The translations under genes were made by a program, and so were the position numbers. This document shows positions 12,901 to 24,435 of a stretch of DNA of 64,000 nt, one piece after another. Where the stretch lies: positions 2,134,110 to 2,198,109 of the forward strand of contig CM024177.1 in assembly GCA_013433145.1 (NCBI GenBank), given 5' to 3'. Source of the stretch: Ascaris suum (lineage: Eukaryota > Nematoda > Chromadorea > Rhabditida > Ascarididae). Positions within the stretch are counted from its first letter, which is position 1, and every line of letters starts with the position of its first letter. The notes beneath the pieces were generated by a model, which did not search any database, was not told where the DNA came from, and saw only the letters and a program-made list of their open reading frames with translations.

Positions 12901-14049
12901 TAAAATATGGAATAATCTACTACTCTACAACATCGCTATTTCACCCCTCCGAGGCTTTCAGAAAAATGTCCTTCCATCGTGCAGCAAGGATTCACCAGGC
13001 AGGATGGGCAAAGCTGGAAAATTTAAGGATAGCGCACACCTTGTTTCTCGTGATAGATGCTTGTGATGTGCTTTAAAACAACTTTTTGTTTTCATCCGCT
13101 TTCCTCTCATCGCTCCTATAAAATCCGTTAGGAAAGCAATGCACTGCAGTCTTTGTAAATACTGATGTTTGATGGTGCTTTAACAGATGATGTGCAATGG
13201 ACATGGTTCATGCGAATGTGGCAAGTGCATTTGTAACGCTGGTTATACGGGCATAACATGCGGTATTTCCTCAAAAGAAGAAGTGGTCGATACGGGAGAG
13301 GAATTGGAAGAAGATGAGCAGGATGTGGACAAGGATGCTGAGTCATTGGAAGGACAGATGGAAGCAGCGGAGGAATCTGTTGCGGGCGAGCAAGATCGAG
13401 ATGAACCAGTCAACGAAGACGGACAAACGGATCACTCGCAAATGGGATCCTCCGATGTTGCAAGTGGTATGTTCGTCACGAAAGATTATCAATTCATGCA
13501 GAAATATCTCTATTAATGAATTGTTTTTAAAAATACTGTTGATGGTAATTCGGTTTCGGAGGCTTTTCATTATTTTATCGACAGTTGCTTACCTATTTCA
13601 GTTTTTCCGTGTTTCTCTGGAAACTTCAACTATAGATGATATAAGGATTCCGAAAATTTCTTTAATTTCTGAGAATCCACAAAAAATACTGCTCCCTAAA
13701 AAGTGTGCTGCAATGGCAGAAAAATAAGATTTTTAAAAAACATTTTTTTTTTTGCTCGAAATAAGCATCACATACAGTGTAACCGAGAATTTCTTATATT
13801 CGATAGCGATCATTTCTTATACCGGTGGGAAATTCGGTAACATCTATAGTAGTAGGTAAAATTTTTTTTCTGAATTTTTGAAAATTTTCAGAAGGTGAGC
13901 CTCTTTCACCGGTAGAAGATGAGGAGCCAGGTGCACCAGCCGAAGAAGGTACTGTCGAAGCAATTCAAGAAGGTCATTCGAGTGGTGCATTACAAATCTC
14001 AGCATTTTTTGTTGGCTGCTTTATCGTCGTTATCGCTAGATTCCTCTAA
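3917..14049 (+). CDS. Integrin-beta-like protein lacking the beta-I domain and cytoplasmic tail
   Basis: Exons: 3917-3965, 6264-6367, 7211-7318, 8801-8885, 9453-9579, 9783-9821, 10379-10574, 10787-10935, 11064-11136, 11854-12021, 13187-13466, 13892-14049; 511 residues, all phases agree. Order: signal peptide (1 to about 17, LWPLSALLMVVGC); PSI domain (about 25-71, with CGQCIKQHTECAWC); start of the hybrid domain ending VIQIEPQQVVLRMKPG (about 101-116); about 40 residues of unplaced sequence; second half of the hybrid domain (about 159-230, ending MCGCDCEK); four I-EGF-type modules (to Cys391, for example CNGHGSCECGKCICNAGYTG); an acidic linker (392-490); a hydrophobic end ISAFFVGCFIVVIARFL then stop. 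A classic beta chain has about 240 residues of beta-I domain with a DxSxS MIDAS where this has about 45 residues without one, and also a beta-tail domain, a membrane helix and an NPxY tail, all absent. It is therefore not the standard PAT-3 beta chain. C. elegans has, as I recall, an integrin-beta-like gene (C05D9.3) that would be the natural comparison; I cannot confirm it. Likely secreted or GPI-anchored at the cell surface; function unknown. Confidence 0.87.
3966..6263. other. Intron 1 of the integrin-like gene
   Basis: A 2.3-kb intron, the longest of this gene. The first 500 bases are AT-rich; from about 4500 to 5770 it holds a decayed RTE-type reverse transcriptase on the opposite strand (own entry), visibly less AT-rich than the surroundings. 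From 5770 to 6200 the higher-GC composition continues without a readable domain; it may be more of the same element. Confidence 0.7.
4500..5770 (-). mobile_element. Decayed RTE-type non-LTR retrotransposon (reverse transcriptase)
   Basis: Read on the minus strand, several blocks match the usual order of an RTE-clade endonuclease/reverse transcriptase in shifting frames. Near 5690-5600: AGFIERLSTTKHIFAIMRSE (the Q-A-G-F-...-ST-..-HI block). Near 5580-5550: LHTLFVDFK (motif A). Near 5290-5230: MLLLAEDLQLIADNAQTIQN (the FADD-type motif C region, with Glu in place of the first Asp). Near 4970-4750: LFNSTLFLY and FDVKDIVEMVYAKR (the C-terminal region). Stops and frameshifts throughout show it is long dead. 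No poly(A) end or target-site duplication was identified, so the limits are approximate. The family call rests on remembered motif order. Confidence 0.75.
12022..13186. other. Intron 10 of the integrin-like gene
   Basis: A 1.17-kb intron. The part from about 12160 to 13070 is less AT-rich than the neighbouring introns and contains a stop-free plus-strand frame (12690-13076), but this starts at TTG, shows no domain pattern and has no splice or phase link to the gene. It may be an old transposon insertion; nothing could be identified. Confidence 0.45.
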
Positions 14050-16355
14050 AATATTATACACATGCAGTGACTCCATCAACACTGATCATTCTCGATAGAT
14101 TTAGCTGTCAATTCGTCAATTTTGACTGCCAGTTAACGTAAACTTTGATAGAAGATATTTCGATAATTGTCAAAAGCTGCAACTGAATTTGGCAAATTGA
14201 TGGCTAATTTATTTCTGATCTATGGTCTCCAGTACCGATGAATTTCGTTAAGCTTTCATTCAGCGGCATGACGCTAGAGATGAGGGCAGTTTTCTTTTGG
14301 TAATTCACGTGCGCTTGATGGGAATCAGTTTGGTTCTCAGATTACTCTACAAATATTTTGGAAATCGAGTAATTTTTTCAAAAACATATCAACAGATTCT
14401 GAGATCCAGTTGTGGATTAAATCTTCATTGTATGATGAGCCTTGGATTAACCGAATGGTTGATTGATCGCTTTGATAAATGCATATCTCGCATAGAATCA
14501 CGCCGTCGTAGAAGCTTAATTTTTCAGCCCTTTCTCTTTCATTCCCACACTTGCAATGTCACGGCATCACACCGCTTCATTCGTTCCCCCTTTCCTCCTC
14601 CCCACTACCCTTCCTCCTTTCCTCCCTCCACTCCTAAGTTTACAGCAGATTTAATTGCTCTAGTCCCGAAATGTGAGAACGTCATCGAGCAGGATTAATT
14701 CCAACCGTTACTCCTTGGTTGTCTTGTCTAGGTTGATTTGCTTCACAATCTAGGTTGTTTGCTTGTCTTTGATGCGAAAAAGCCTTTTTTTTCTCCAATG
14801 TTTTTGAAGGTTTTCATGTATTCATACTACTCGAGCATTGCTTACACACGGTTAATGAAACAATAATTAAAAGAAATTTATTTCAGTTCATTTTGCCGAT
14901 TAAGTAATAGTCTTGAGAAGAATTAACGTTGAAAGGTGAATGATCTCTTGATATTGATTTACTTTACTATTTATAACCAAAGCACAACTTGTCAGGATTG
15001 TAAATTTAGTAATGACATCTAAAAGCTAAGCGTGGTGATTAAGGGAGGACAATTTTCTAAAGAAATTCATATTTTTTTGAGAACATTGTTATCTAAGACT
15101 GCATAGAACGCTGTCACAGAGGTCCATATTTCAGTTGATGAATGTGGTTCCACACACCAGAGCTACTGATTGGGGAATTGCGTGTGTTGTTTTGATGTAA
15201 AGGTCATGCTAATTTCATTCTTCTAGCACAATTAGAGATATAAGAATGCTCGAGGTTTTGCTGACCTTTCGGTGTATTATCCTCTTCCCATGTGCCTTTT
15301 TCTCGCAAACGATTTGCTTTTTTTTTCTTTATGTTTCAACGATGTTTGTATAAAAATTTTAAAACCTTATTTTATTGAAACAGTGTAATTTCGACGTATT
15401 TTAGCTGTTAAGTAGAGAGGCTTGAATTCTTCTTCATGATTTTCAACAGGTAACCTTTACGCTTCAATTTTACCCGTATCGCTTCAAATTTACCCAGATA
15501 TGGTATTTTCCATACGGCCTATCCATTTATGACGAATGCCGGATATCACATACATTCGACACGCCTAACACTGACTGAACTTCGTAAATTGCCTGCATTT
15601 TTATCACAGTCTAAGATGGAATCGTTCATTATGTTAGCATCTACATTGTGCTACTGCTCAGCTAGATATCGAATCCGCAGGCGCTTGAAACTGTCCACCC
15701 TGCCGCTCCCTATGTACTTTATTACGTCTCCGGTCATTTCTGCCTTCGGCGTCTGAATTGCCAAGTCTAACTGGACTGGTATGACCATCTCGTAATACAT
15801 GAATTCAATTTCTCTATAGTTTTGGCGCATGATTCCGTATTTCATTTGTGCAACATAAATCAAGTGCGAATAATTCATATTCAATATCGAAGTGACTTCG
15901 GAATGGATCGCCCATAAGAAATCGTTGTACGGAAATCACATCAGAAATCGAAAAAGTATAGCCATAGTGAATTATGCCTGATATCGCCTTATATCACTGC
16001 TAAAACTGTTAACTCTACTTTCTCGTTCATCTTGCCGAAAAAGAAACGACTCAAGAATGTGTATCGGCAACGTTGCGTACGATTCGAATCATATATCTAT
16101 TTTTGAGTTCTCTTATGGTTTTAAATATTTGAAAATATTTCAAATGAATTTCTTATTGCAATTTAATTCCCAAAATCAATTCTATCAATACAGTAACATT
16201 AGTAATTAAGTAAAAGCAATAATCCCACACAAAGATATATATGGGATGGAAATCTTTTCAAATATAAATTAAAATCGTTCCTCTCATATTCGAAATATAA
16301 GCGTTCAATGTAATGAAACGTGAAAAATGAAAAATCAATCAATAATCAAAGTTAT
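14050..16355. other. Convergent intergenic region
   Basis: Space between the 3' ends of the integrin-like gene (plus strand) and the aminotransferase gene (minus strand). No AATAAA was noticed in the first several hundred bases after the stop at 14047-14049, so the 3' end of that transcript is not placed. A pyrimidine-rich stretch lies at 14580-14640. An unexplained minus-strand open frame at 15651-15884 (contains EMTGDVIKYIGSGRVDSFKR) sits in a locally GC-richer patch (about 15530-15900) and may be a transposon fragment. Confidence 0.55.
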
Positions 16356-16361
16356 TTTATT
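16356..16361 (-). terminator. Polyadenylation signal of the aminotransferase gene
   Basis: AATAAA on the minus strand (TTTATT on the plus strand), 56 bases beyond the stop codon at 16417-16419. Position and sequence fit a normal nematode cleavage and polyadenylation signal. Confidence 0.6.
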
Positions 16362-16416
16362 TGAACTACGAAATGTGCTTAAATTCGATAGAACTTGTTT
16401 GCAATAATCAACCCGC

Positions 16417-19400
16417 TCATTGTGTTACGTTGTGAAGAGCTCTTGCTAGATAGCCGACATTATGACTGGTAATACCGGCTATTGAAATACGTCCATCATT
16501 TGTTAAGTATATACTGTACTCGTTTATTAAACGTTGCACCTGTAAATGCAAAGTTTTACGCTTTCAAACATCAGCTTTATCATAATGCAATGTATCGGTA
16601 ATTAAATAAGGCGACTTATTAGGAATTAAGGAATTTACTATGCCTATTCATCAAATTTGCAAAAATATTAAAATATTTGCAGTATTTATTTTAAAGTGAT
16701 ATTGCGTTATTTGGAAAATAAGTTTGTAAAATAAATTGCAATGTTCGTAAAAATTTTTCAATTTTGATTCACCATGTCTAGAGATATTTATGGGAAAAAT
16801 TGCACTTTTTATTGAACAAATCATTTGTTTATCGAGCATTGAAGTTTCTTTTTTTTTCATTTTGTTGGAAATTCCTATGAAGTAGACAATGATAGTTACC
16901 CTTCTCTGTATTCTTGAGATAATCATTTTTCCTGATTGCCTTCGGAGTCATCGATTCAAATTCTATTGAGCTCTTTCAATTCGACCACTAACTCAAAGGT
17001 TGAAAAAAAGAAACAATTTCTCCTTACATAATGTGTGTAGGGTTGTGTTGTCAACCGTATCACATCCACTGCAAAGAATGCATTACCTGCTCAGGTGTAA
17101 TCCCGGTGTAACAGAACATTCCTATTTGGTCGACGATATGTTGCCAATTCCGAGTAGAGCCTTCCAACTTCAACATATCCCTCAAGTGTAGACGCATTGA
17201 AATGATCCTATCGGCCATATGCTTCACATCCTTTAGCCTATAATAAACTTATGCCTTTAATAAGGCAGGACCTGGGGAGCCTTGACGACGTTATACATCC
17301 ATGAACGACATTTATATACGCGTAATAAAAAATAAGCAAATGATATCGAGTGGAAATAATGGCTCCATGTAAGACTCAATGTGAAGGCAAAAAACTATAA
17401 CAGCGCTTGTCCCTAGGGACATTTTTTGCTGATGCGCAGAAAAATTTTTTGAATAGGCTTTTCTGCCTTAACTATAAGAGAGCGCATCGCTCGAAATATA
17501 AGGTATTCCACTTGAGTGCATAATCCATCAAAGTTATTAAACAAATTCTTGTGTTTCATGAGAGACACAGAGCAATCACGTTTGAAGCTTTTGGATTCCA
17601 ATCAATCAAGCATTCAACACTTCGCCAAGATTGTTTTTTCTAGTCCATCATTGGGCACAATTAGGCAACTGAAAATAATCCATAGCACTGTGGGGAAACT
17701 TTTTACAGAATTATTCAAGGTCAATGACTTTTCACGCTTTGCGTCTTCGTAGTTGCAAATTATTTTATAAGCTGGAAGAGCTCCCAACAAGAGTGCTTCT
17801 ATGCACGCTTCCAAAATATTAATGCTTCTTCCAATCTTCCTTCAATTTTCCATTAAATCGGTTCGTAATTTATAATTTATAATGACACAATTTCAAATTC
17901 GCGCCTTGCCATCCATACAGACATCCATTCGGGGAATATTTCGGTAGATAGAACGGGACCACTACAAAACGTTTTTGGTCATCGGTTTCAATCACTGAAG
18001 AATACTGCAAAAATTCAATCATTTTCTCTCCATAAAATTTCAAAAACTGATGTTGTGAATACTTGCCATAACCGAGAGGAGCAAATAAACTAAAGAAGTG
18101 GAAAAAAAAAAGGAAAAATGCAGTGAAAAAAAAAGACTGTACCATTGTTGTTTTAGTGAATTATCTGCAAGTATACGAGCCGCAATTCTTGCGCCATGAA
18201 TGGGTGGATTTGATATCATTGGACGTATGAGGATTTTAACTTGACTCATCACACGAGTCGCTTCTTCTTTCGATGAACATACTAATGTAAATGCTCCAGT
18301 ACGCTCCCTGAAATTGTCTAAATGTAAATTTCATTTCAATACGACTGATAATATTAACAATATGTAAATAGTCACTAGACTTATCAATGAAGAACCATGT
18401 TAAACAATTATAAATAAACAAATAAATAAACAATAACAAATTACGAAAATAAGTAGATAAATAAGTATGAGTTAATAGTACACAATAAGCTATTTAAATG
18501 AATTTTGCAACAAGCATTTTCAACAAAATATTCCATAAACAATCGACTAATTAATGAATTTTATAAATTCCCCTATGAACGTGGAAATTTTTGTTGTGAA
18601 ATTGTTTAAAATTTAACTTTCATTTTTGTTTTCATTGAATATTCCACCTACCATATAATCCCATATTTTTTGCAAATGATTGCGCTAATGCGATACTATT
18701 TCCTTGTTCGACAAAATATCTGAGTGCGAAAGCATCTCGATCGATGCATCCGGTTGCGAATCCTTGATAGGCCATATCAAAAAATGCAAAGAGATTCCTT
18801 TTGCGGACTAATTCTTCGATTTTCTTCCATTGTTGAGGCTGTACAACGAACGATGAATTATTTGAAGGGAATATCAGTATTTTGATCAACTTTATTGTCG
18901 ACTTCACTGTTCTTGCTTTGAATTAGCTTCTATCTGAATATGCTCTTGCTTTTGCCTCACTCTTTTTTCAACTTCATTTTTTTGCGCTCAAGCTTTGCTT
19001 TTATATACATGACTGTATTAAAGGATGAGGATTTCTGGTCTGGGTAATGCTGTCATAAGACTGTTACTTTTCTGCATTATCTCGAAGTACTTAGCAAACC
19101 TTATTTATGGGGCATTTGATTGTATCTTCTATTTATTTATGCTTATTACTGAATATGGGGCATTTAAAACCTCACTTGCAACATTGAACAGTTCATTTGA
19201 TCGTACTTTCGGACACTTCTATTACTTTAAAGTCCTGATATACCTGAGGATCCACTCCAGTGGGATTATGGGCACACGCGTGTAACAAAACGACTGACTT
19301 CTCGGGCATATTTGAAATATCTTCCAAAGCACCTGCTTCATTGAATCCGCATGTTTCCTTATCGTAATAACGATAGCGCTTCACCTCGAAACCCGTAAAC

Positions 19401-22400
19401 CTATAAAAATTACGTAAACATAAAAGTATACAGCATCCTTTTAAAGGATTTTCCGCCTAACTTGAACCATAATAATGCCTTAGGCTGAATGAATCTTTTT
19501 TAGGGTCTCATTGAGACCTATTTTCCTTCCCACTGTTAAATGAACTCACACTAGAGAATGGCCTATCACCATAAGCATGTCCCCTCGGTCCTTTATGCTG
19601 ATACGCTAGCGAGAACGTTGTGTGATGTAACAAAATCCACAACAAAGCATTAATGCACCACGAGCGCAGAGCTATATAAACTGCTGCATAATCGGTTGAG
19701 CAGCTAGCTAACATTTACACTTCTAGATGCCGTAGATGCAGCATATTCGCTTAGCCGTACCTAGTAAGCTTGATCAAAGCATCGAGACTCAAACGCTTTT
19801 AATGTCCGAAGTGAAAGGTTGTCGAACCGCTTACTTGAAAATGGGTATATGATTGCCCCAAGTTGGTGTTGGCAGATATACAACTTTAGGACCATTCAAC
19901 CATTTTGCCTATAAATGAATTTCATTTAGGTACTCAGCTCTGGCAGTTTATTGCTGATATATACATGCATTTCGTTCCAAACGTGTTGAATGCTTTGAAG
20001 AGTTGATTATGCGCTCGGCCTATTTACAACCGCGCGTTAACAATGAGCGTCTTACAGATGTTTTTAGCAGTTCTAGCAACTGAACGTTCACGGCTGCTGG
20101 GAAGGAACATGGATTCTAGTGAAAACATTATCGCCTATGCATTATTCCTCTGCTTTCTTGATGTGATGCGATGTGCAAAAATGAGTGCAAAATGAGAACT
20201 TCAGAAATAACCTTTGTCGGCCAGTACAGCATTGAGCTAGACCTAGTACAATGTTTGATCGCTTATTGCTTCAGCGTCGCCTACTGATTTTAAAAACTTC
20301 GATATCTTTTGTGACTTGTTTCGCTTTCGTCAATCGGTGATCGATCTACCTCACAGAAGTATGAAATATTGGAACAAACCAAAAATTCGGATCCTGTCCT
20401 CAAGGCACCAGTGCCTGAGACACTTTGTACCGTCACGTTACGGCTCTCCTTAATTGCGGACGACTTGTCTCCTAGCGCAAGTCTGGCTGCAAGTCGAGTG
20501 AACTCCGGTATACCAGCAATACCTGCATATTCTTTGTCCATCCGTGCCTCCATTATGGCTTCTTCCGCTTTACGCACCGATGGTAACACATATGGTTTAC
20601 CCTACGAGCAATAATGTTGGTTGAAACGATTAAAAAAATTTTCTGCTTTCAACTGATCAAGCCTACGTCAGTATGAACACAGGATAAAACCTGGAAGCTG
20701 AAGCATGGAACTTCACAGTTGCCTTTACCGCAATTTGACAGTAGAAAATTACACGAGAACTAAGTAGACTACAATAATATTAGATTTCTACAAACGTAAA
20801 AAAAAAATTCTTTAAACATTTCACACGTTATAGCACTACTCGTTTTTGTAGTACTGCTGTCTTGTTACGATGTTTCGATGGGAGTAACTCTTACTTATAA
20901 ACTGATAAACCATTATAGCACATAGTTCTCATTTTTGTTTCGTCACCCGAAACCATAGTATCCGTAAATAAGCTTTAAGAAAAGAGCATTAAGAATCCGA
21001 CCATAAACTACACTGAGAAAAGAAGATTGCTGAACAAGTATAGTAATACGCCTACTCCAGGAGGAAATAATAAATCTAGCAAAGATGCGGCTCACACCAT
21101 ACAAAACAACTGATAAAAATTTGTTTTGAATGAACTACCTCAGAGATGGGTTCTAACTGTAAATTTCCATGAGTGTTAGCCTATTTGAGACTCATACCGC
21201 TTTGTATAGACGGTAGGACGATATAACTCCAAAGGTAAGTGACCTCATAAGTGTAGAAGAAGCGAAGGCTAGTGAAGGACCCGAAATGAAGAATTGACTC
21301 ACCGAATTGTCGCGATATGCACCTACGCCAAGGTTCATTTTGTTGGGATTGCTGTCCGCTTTGAACGCTTCAGTTACGCCAAGAATGGGATCTGGTGGTC
21401 CCATTTTCACGTGTGAAAACCATCCCAAACTGCAAAGCGATTGTGTCTGGACTTATGTAATATTTGCCAGAGCAGGAGGCAAGGCTCTATATAACAAGAC
21501 AAACTTTGCACACTCTGAAATACCTAAGGCACTTCCGTCACAGGCAATTTTAGTTGTTTTTCAACTATTACCAAACTAAGCTTCCAGGAATGATCCATTG
21601 ACTACTCGCACTCAGACAGGTTTTCTTTCTCATCGAAAAAAATTGCAAGGCCTTCATGAGATGTTTTAGAGAGAGAGGAATAATTTACGAGCACAACTTT
21701 ACAATATATCTCTAAGCAGTTCAGAATTGTTTGCTGTCACATGCAAAAGGATATAAATAACACGTAGATGGCTCAATTTAGACTATAGCTTAATCCACAA
21801 ATACGTATTTTAACAACGCGGACTGCTCATGCTCATGCTCAAAGCTTCTTTACAGAACTTTCATTGCTTACGGCCACAAAAAAACACAATATACTCCAAA
21901 CGATTGCCAATCATTCAATCACACTCATTCACAACCTCAATAAACTTGGAAGCACTGACGAACGAACGTAATAATGAATTCCCATCCTCCCTTCCCAGCC
22001 CTCCCCCTCCTCTCTTTAATGGAAACCAATGCAGTTGAAGACTATTTCAACATTGACCGTGAAGTACCTAAGGATAATGGCCAAAAACATGAATAACGGT
22101 CAATTCAATGAGAATTTGTACAACATGATGGAGAAAGGAAACGTAATTCAACCGGACACCGGAAACACATCTGTTCAACGGTTCGAACAAATTACGGCCA
22201 AAGAATAATGCGATAGCGAGCAGCTGTTTTCCTCAGCGGAATGTTACATCGACCTGAGTAGTGCTCTATTGCAATGATGTCATAGTTTTTTCGTATTACA
22301 CTTCTGACTAAGCACTCTTGAAAGGTTTAGTAGTTTCCTTGATTAAATTAAGCTTCTCATGATGTAAAGTTCCTTTTTGTTATCGCTGAGGCAACCCTTA

Positions 22401-22603
22401 TCCATCGATCGAATAAAACTTTCGATTCGATTCGATCCGATCCTATGTTCAATCCGATCCGATCCAATGGTTCGACATAGGCCACTTTACACAAGTAATA
22501 AGCTAAGAAATAAATTCCTAAACAAACAAACATACCTCAATCTGCATACAACAACTGCTGGTGTTCTCGCAATCTTTAGCAACTGGTGATTTAGCATAGC
22601 CAT
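16417..22603 (-). CDS. got-2: Aspartate aminotransferase, mitochondrial
   Basis: PLP enzyme interconverting aspartate/2-oxoglutarate and oxaloacetate/glutamate, part of the malate-aspartate shuttle. Exons in transcript order: 22603-22536, 21429-21303, 20601-20380, 19908-19835, 19400-19244, 18838-18648, 18307-18143, 17237-17087, 16539-16417; 425 residues, close to GOT2 (430). Residues 1 to about 23 ([18 protein letters not shown]...) are basic, without acids, like a mitochondrial presequence. The mature part opens [20 protein letters not shown], typical of the mitochondrial form. Catalytic features seen: [22 protein letters not shown] (PLP-ring aspartate about 237), [11 protein letters not shown] (PLP lysine about 273), and NDGRISIAG carrying the carboxylate-binding arginine. 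One oddity: between exons 6 and 7 the only phase-consistent donor found (GT at 18647-18646) inserts one extra Arg (GLYG-R-ERTG); the better-looking donor GTAGGT at 18651 would break the frame. The start ATG directly follows an acceptor, supporting trans-splicing. Confidence 0.95.
17238..18142. other. Intron 7 of the aminotransferase gene
   Basis: A 0.9-kb intron lying between the exons that code for ...KQQW and LKDVKHM. Open frames on both strands (for example 17614-17814) show no family pattern. Nothing else was recognised. Confidence 0.6.
21430..22535. other. Intron 1 of the aminotransferase gene
   Basis: A 1.1-kb intron separating the transit-peptide exon from the first exon of the mature enzyme. 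It contains a short degenerate GATCC/GATTC repeat at 22421-22470 and otherwise ordinary AT-rich sequence. Confidence 0.7.
22421..22470. repeat. Short degenerate CGATT/CGATC tandem repeat
   Basis: Two short arrays of five-base units, TTCGATTCGATTCGATCC and AATCCGATCCGATCC, separated by about 12 bases within the first intron of the aminotransferase gene. It is a small microsatellite; no function is suggested. Confidence 0.6.
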
Positions 22604-22615
22604 CTGCAACAGAAA
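22604..22615 (-). promoter_or_regulatory. Probable spliced-leader acceptor for the aminotransferase gene
   Basis: On the minus strand TTTCTGTTGCAG ends exactly at the base before the start ATG (22603-22601). An acceptor touching the start codon leaves no room for a normal 5' UTR and so points to trans-splicing of a spliced leader. A cis-spliced upstream noncoding exon is the alternative. Confidence 0.6.
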
Positions 22616-24435
22616 AAAAAAACAAGTCTTACTGCCTACAAACTGCGAGCACTATGCAAAGTTTTGCCGAATTCGAGCATCTTGCTCTTTTTTTTTCAAT
22701 CTGTTGATTCATTTAACTGTTGGGGAAAGAAGAACAAAGAGTGCGCGTTAATGGATTGGTGTAGAAGAGGACGTAATTTTCGGCAGGTCATCAAAATGCA
22801 CTAGTTGAACATGCGAGCATCATTGATTCTTATAGGCAATACAGTTCAATAGCAGAAATACACACACTCACACGCATGCCATCACGCAGAAAGTACTGCT
22901 TAAAAAGATCACATCATTGTTTGCGGTTTTTTTGCTAAAAATCAGATAATGAGCAAACGATGAATCGAAAAATGCATGAATTAATGAAAGAGAAAAATCA
23001 AAAGTCGATAATCCAGTAATTCTATCAGAAAGAGCGATCACATACGAAAATGCCTTCGATCGCATAAGGAAGGCAGTTTCAAATCGCCAAAGGTGTGCTC
23101 ATCTAGTTTATATACGTTTACATTTATCAGTATATTAAATCTTTTATACTTTCAAGACCACTCATAAATCGTTTTGTGCTGCTACGAGTTGAGAACTTTC
23201 GACTGAAATCCATCGCATATCAAAGGTATGTGATTTAACGTAAAAGATGACTAGATCACCTTATGATGAGATGTTTTTTTTTTTTTTTCTTGAGAAATGA
23301 GGAAAATAATAGAAGAATTGAAAACTTTTGGATGGAATATTTAGAGGAAGATGAAATTTAGTGATGAAGAGTGTGAGATGCACAGATGGTTTATGCGGTA
23401 TCTCCAATCAATTTCACAAGATGCCAGCAAAAAAATAAACCATGAGGAAAAATGTAACATATTCTAATAACTGATCGTATTACTCATCCAAACGAATCTT
23501 GAGTGGATTTGTTTTTTTTTCTTCTTTTTTTAGGGGGTGGCAAGCGAGAGGAGGTGACCAATGAAAATGCTCTAACAATTATTCGGCATGTTTAAAGACC
23601 TACCTGTATTTTCCTCCGAAACTATGTAATCAGCTTATAGCATGTAACGAGTTATCTCCTCTGTGATGCACTTTTTACTCACCAAGTTCTTACAGCTGTA
23701 CGCTTAGTGGCCTCTGGTCCAAAATAAAGCTGAGTAAGCACACATATCATTCCATAAACTTCAACCCCATGGTCATGTATATCAGCAAATTCCAAAATTC
23801 TTTAGAATTTACTGATGAGAGGAACAACAAGATGGAACAATTTTCGAACAAACCGGCAAGCAACCTCTCGATGAGCGTACGAAGAAGCAAATGAATTACA
23901 TAGAAAAGTCATATATCTATGAATATGAAAACGTCTAATTCTAAATTACTATATGCAAATTGTGTGAAAAGTAGGGATGAATAATAATGACATAGAATGC
24001 TATATGTAATAATAACAATGCTCATCGATGACGTAGAATGCTTCGTTGTTCATTTGCTAAATGACTGTTCATCGCATATCATCTAATCTGCTGTAGAATA
24101 TTCGAGCTTCATTTATATTCATGCATTAAACTTCCGAATCGTTATTTGTGAATCTCGTTTTTTTTCGTCCTCTGCAGTGCTTATTTCTATTGTGATCACC
24201 TTTTGCAGTCCTTTCGTCAGCACTTTCACATCATGATGCTATCTAATTTCGTTTCCCGTGTAACAATTTGCACTCAATCTCTCGATAAGCTATTTTCAGT
24301 GTCTATTTTATTTTGTATGTAATTGTATGTATTGAAATATTTCCTATGGAAGCGATTCGTTGCGAAAATATGAAAAAGAAATGAAATTTGATCATGAAAA
24401 TTGATATATCTCCAGGTATATTTCAAGCATGGATC
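22616..24435. other. Intergenic region between divergent genes
   Basis: About 1.8 kb between the 5' ends of the aminotransferase gene (minus) and the EGF-repeat gene (plus). It is AT-rich with homopolymer runs (for example T-rich at 23273-23290 and 23512-23530). No open frame with a domain pattern and no RNA gene was recognised. Promoters for both neighbours should lie here if the assigned first exon of the EGF gene is right. Confidence 0.5.

Noticed and set aside
12690..13076. 128-codon plus-strand open frame
   Set aside because: Begins at TTG, sits inside an intron and has no phase or splice connection to neighbouring exons or a recognisable family.
15651..15884. Minus-strand open frame with YIGSGRVDS, considered as a third RTE fragment
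   Set aside because: Only a short, weak likeness to the region after reverse transcriptase motif C, and no neighbouring motifs; noted as unexplained only.
22170..22210. GGTTCGAAC resembling a tRNA T-arm
   Set aside because: No matching acceptor stem, D-arm or anticodon arm could be folded around it.
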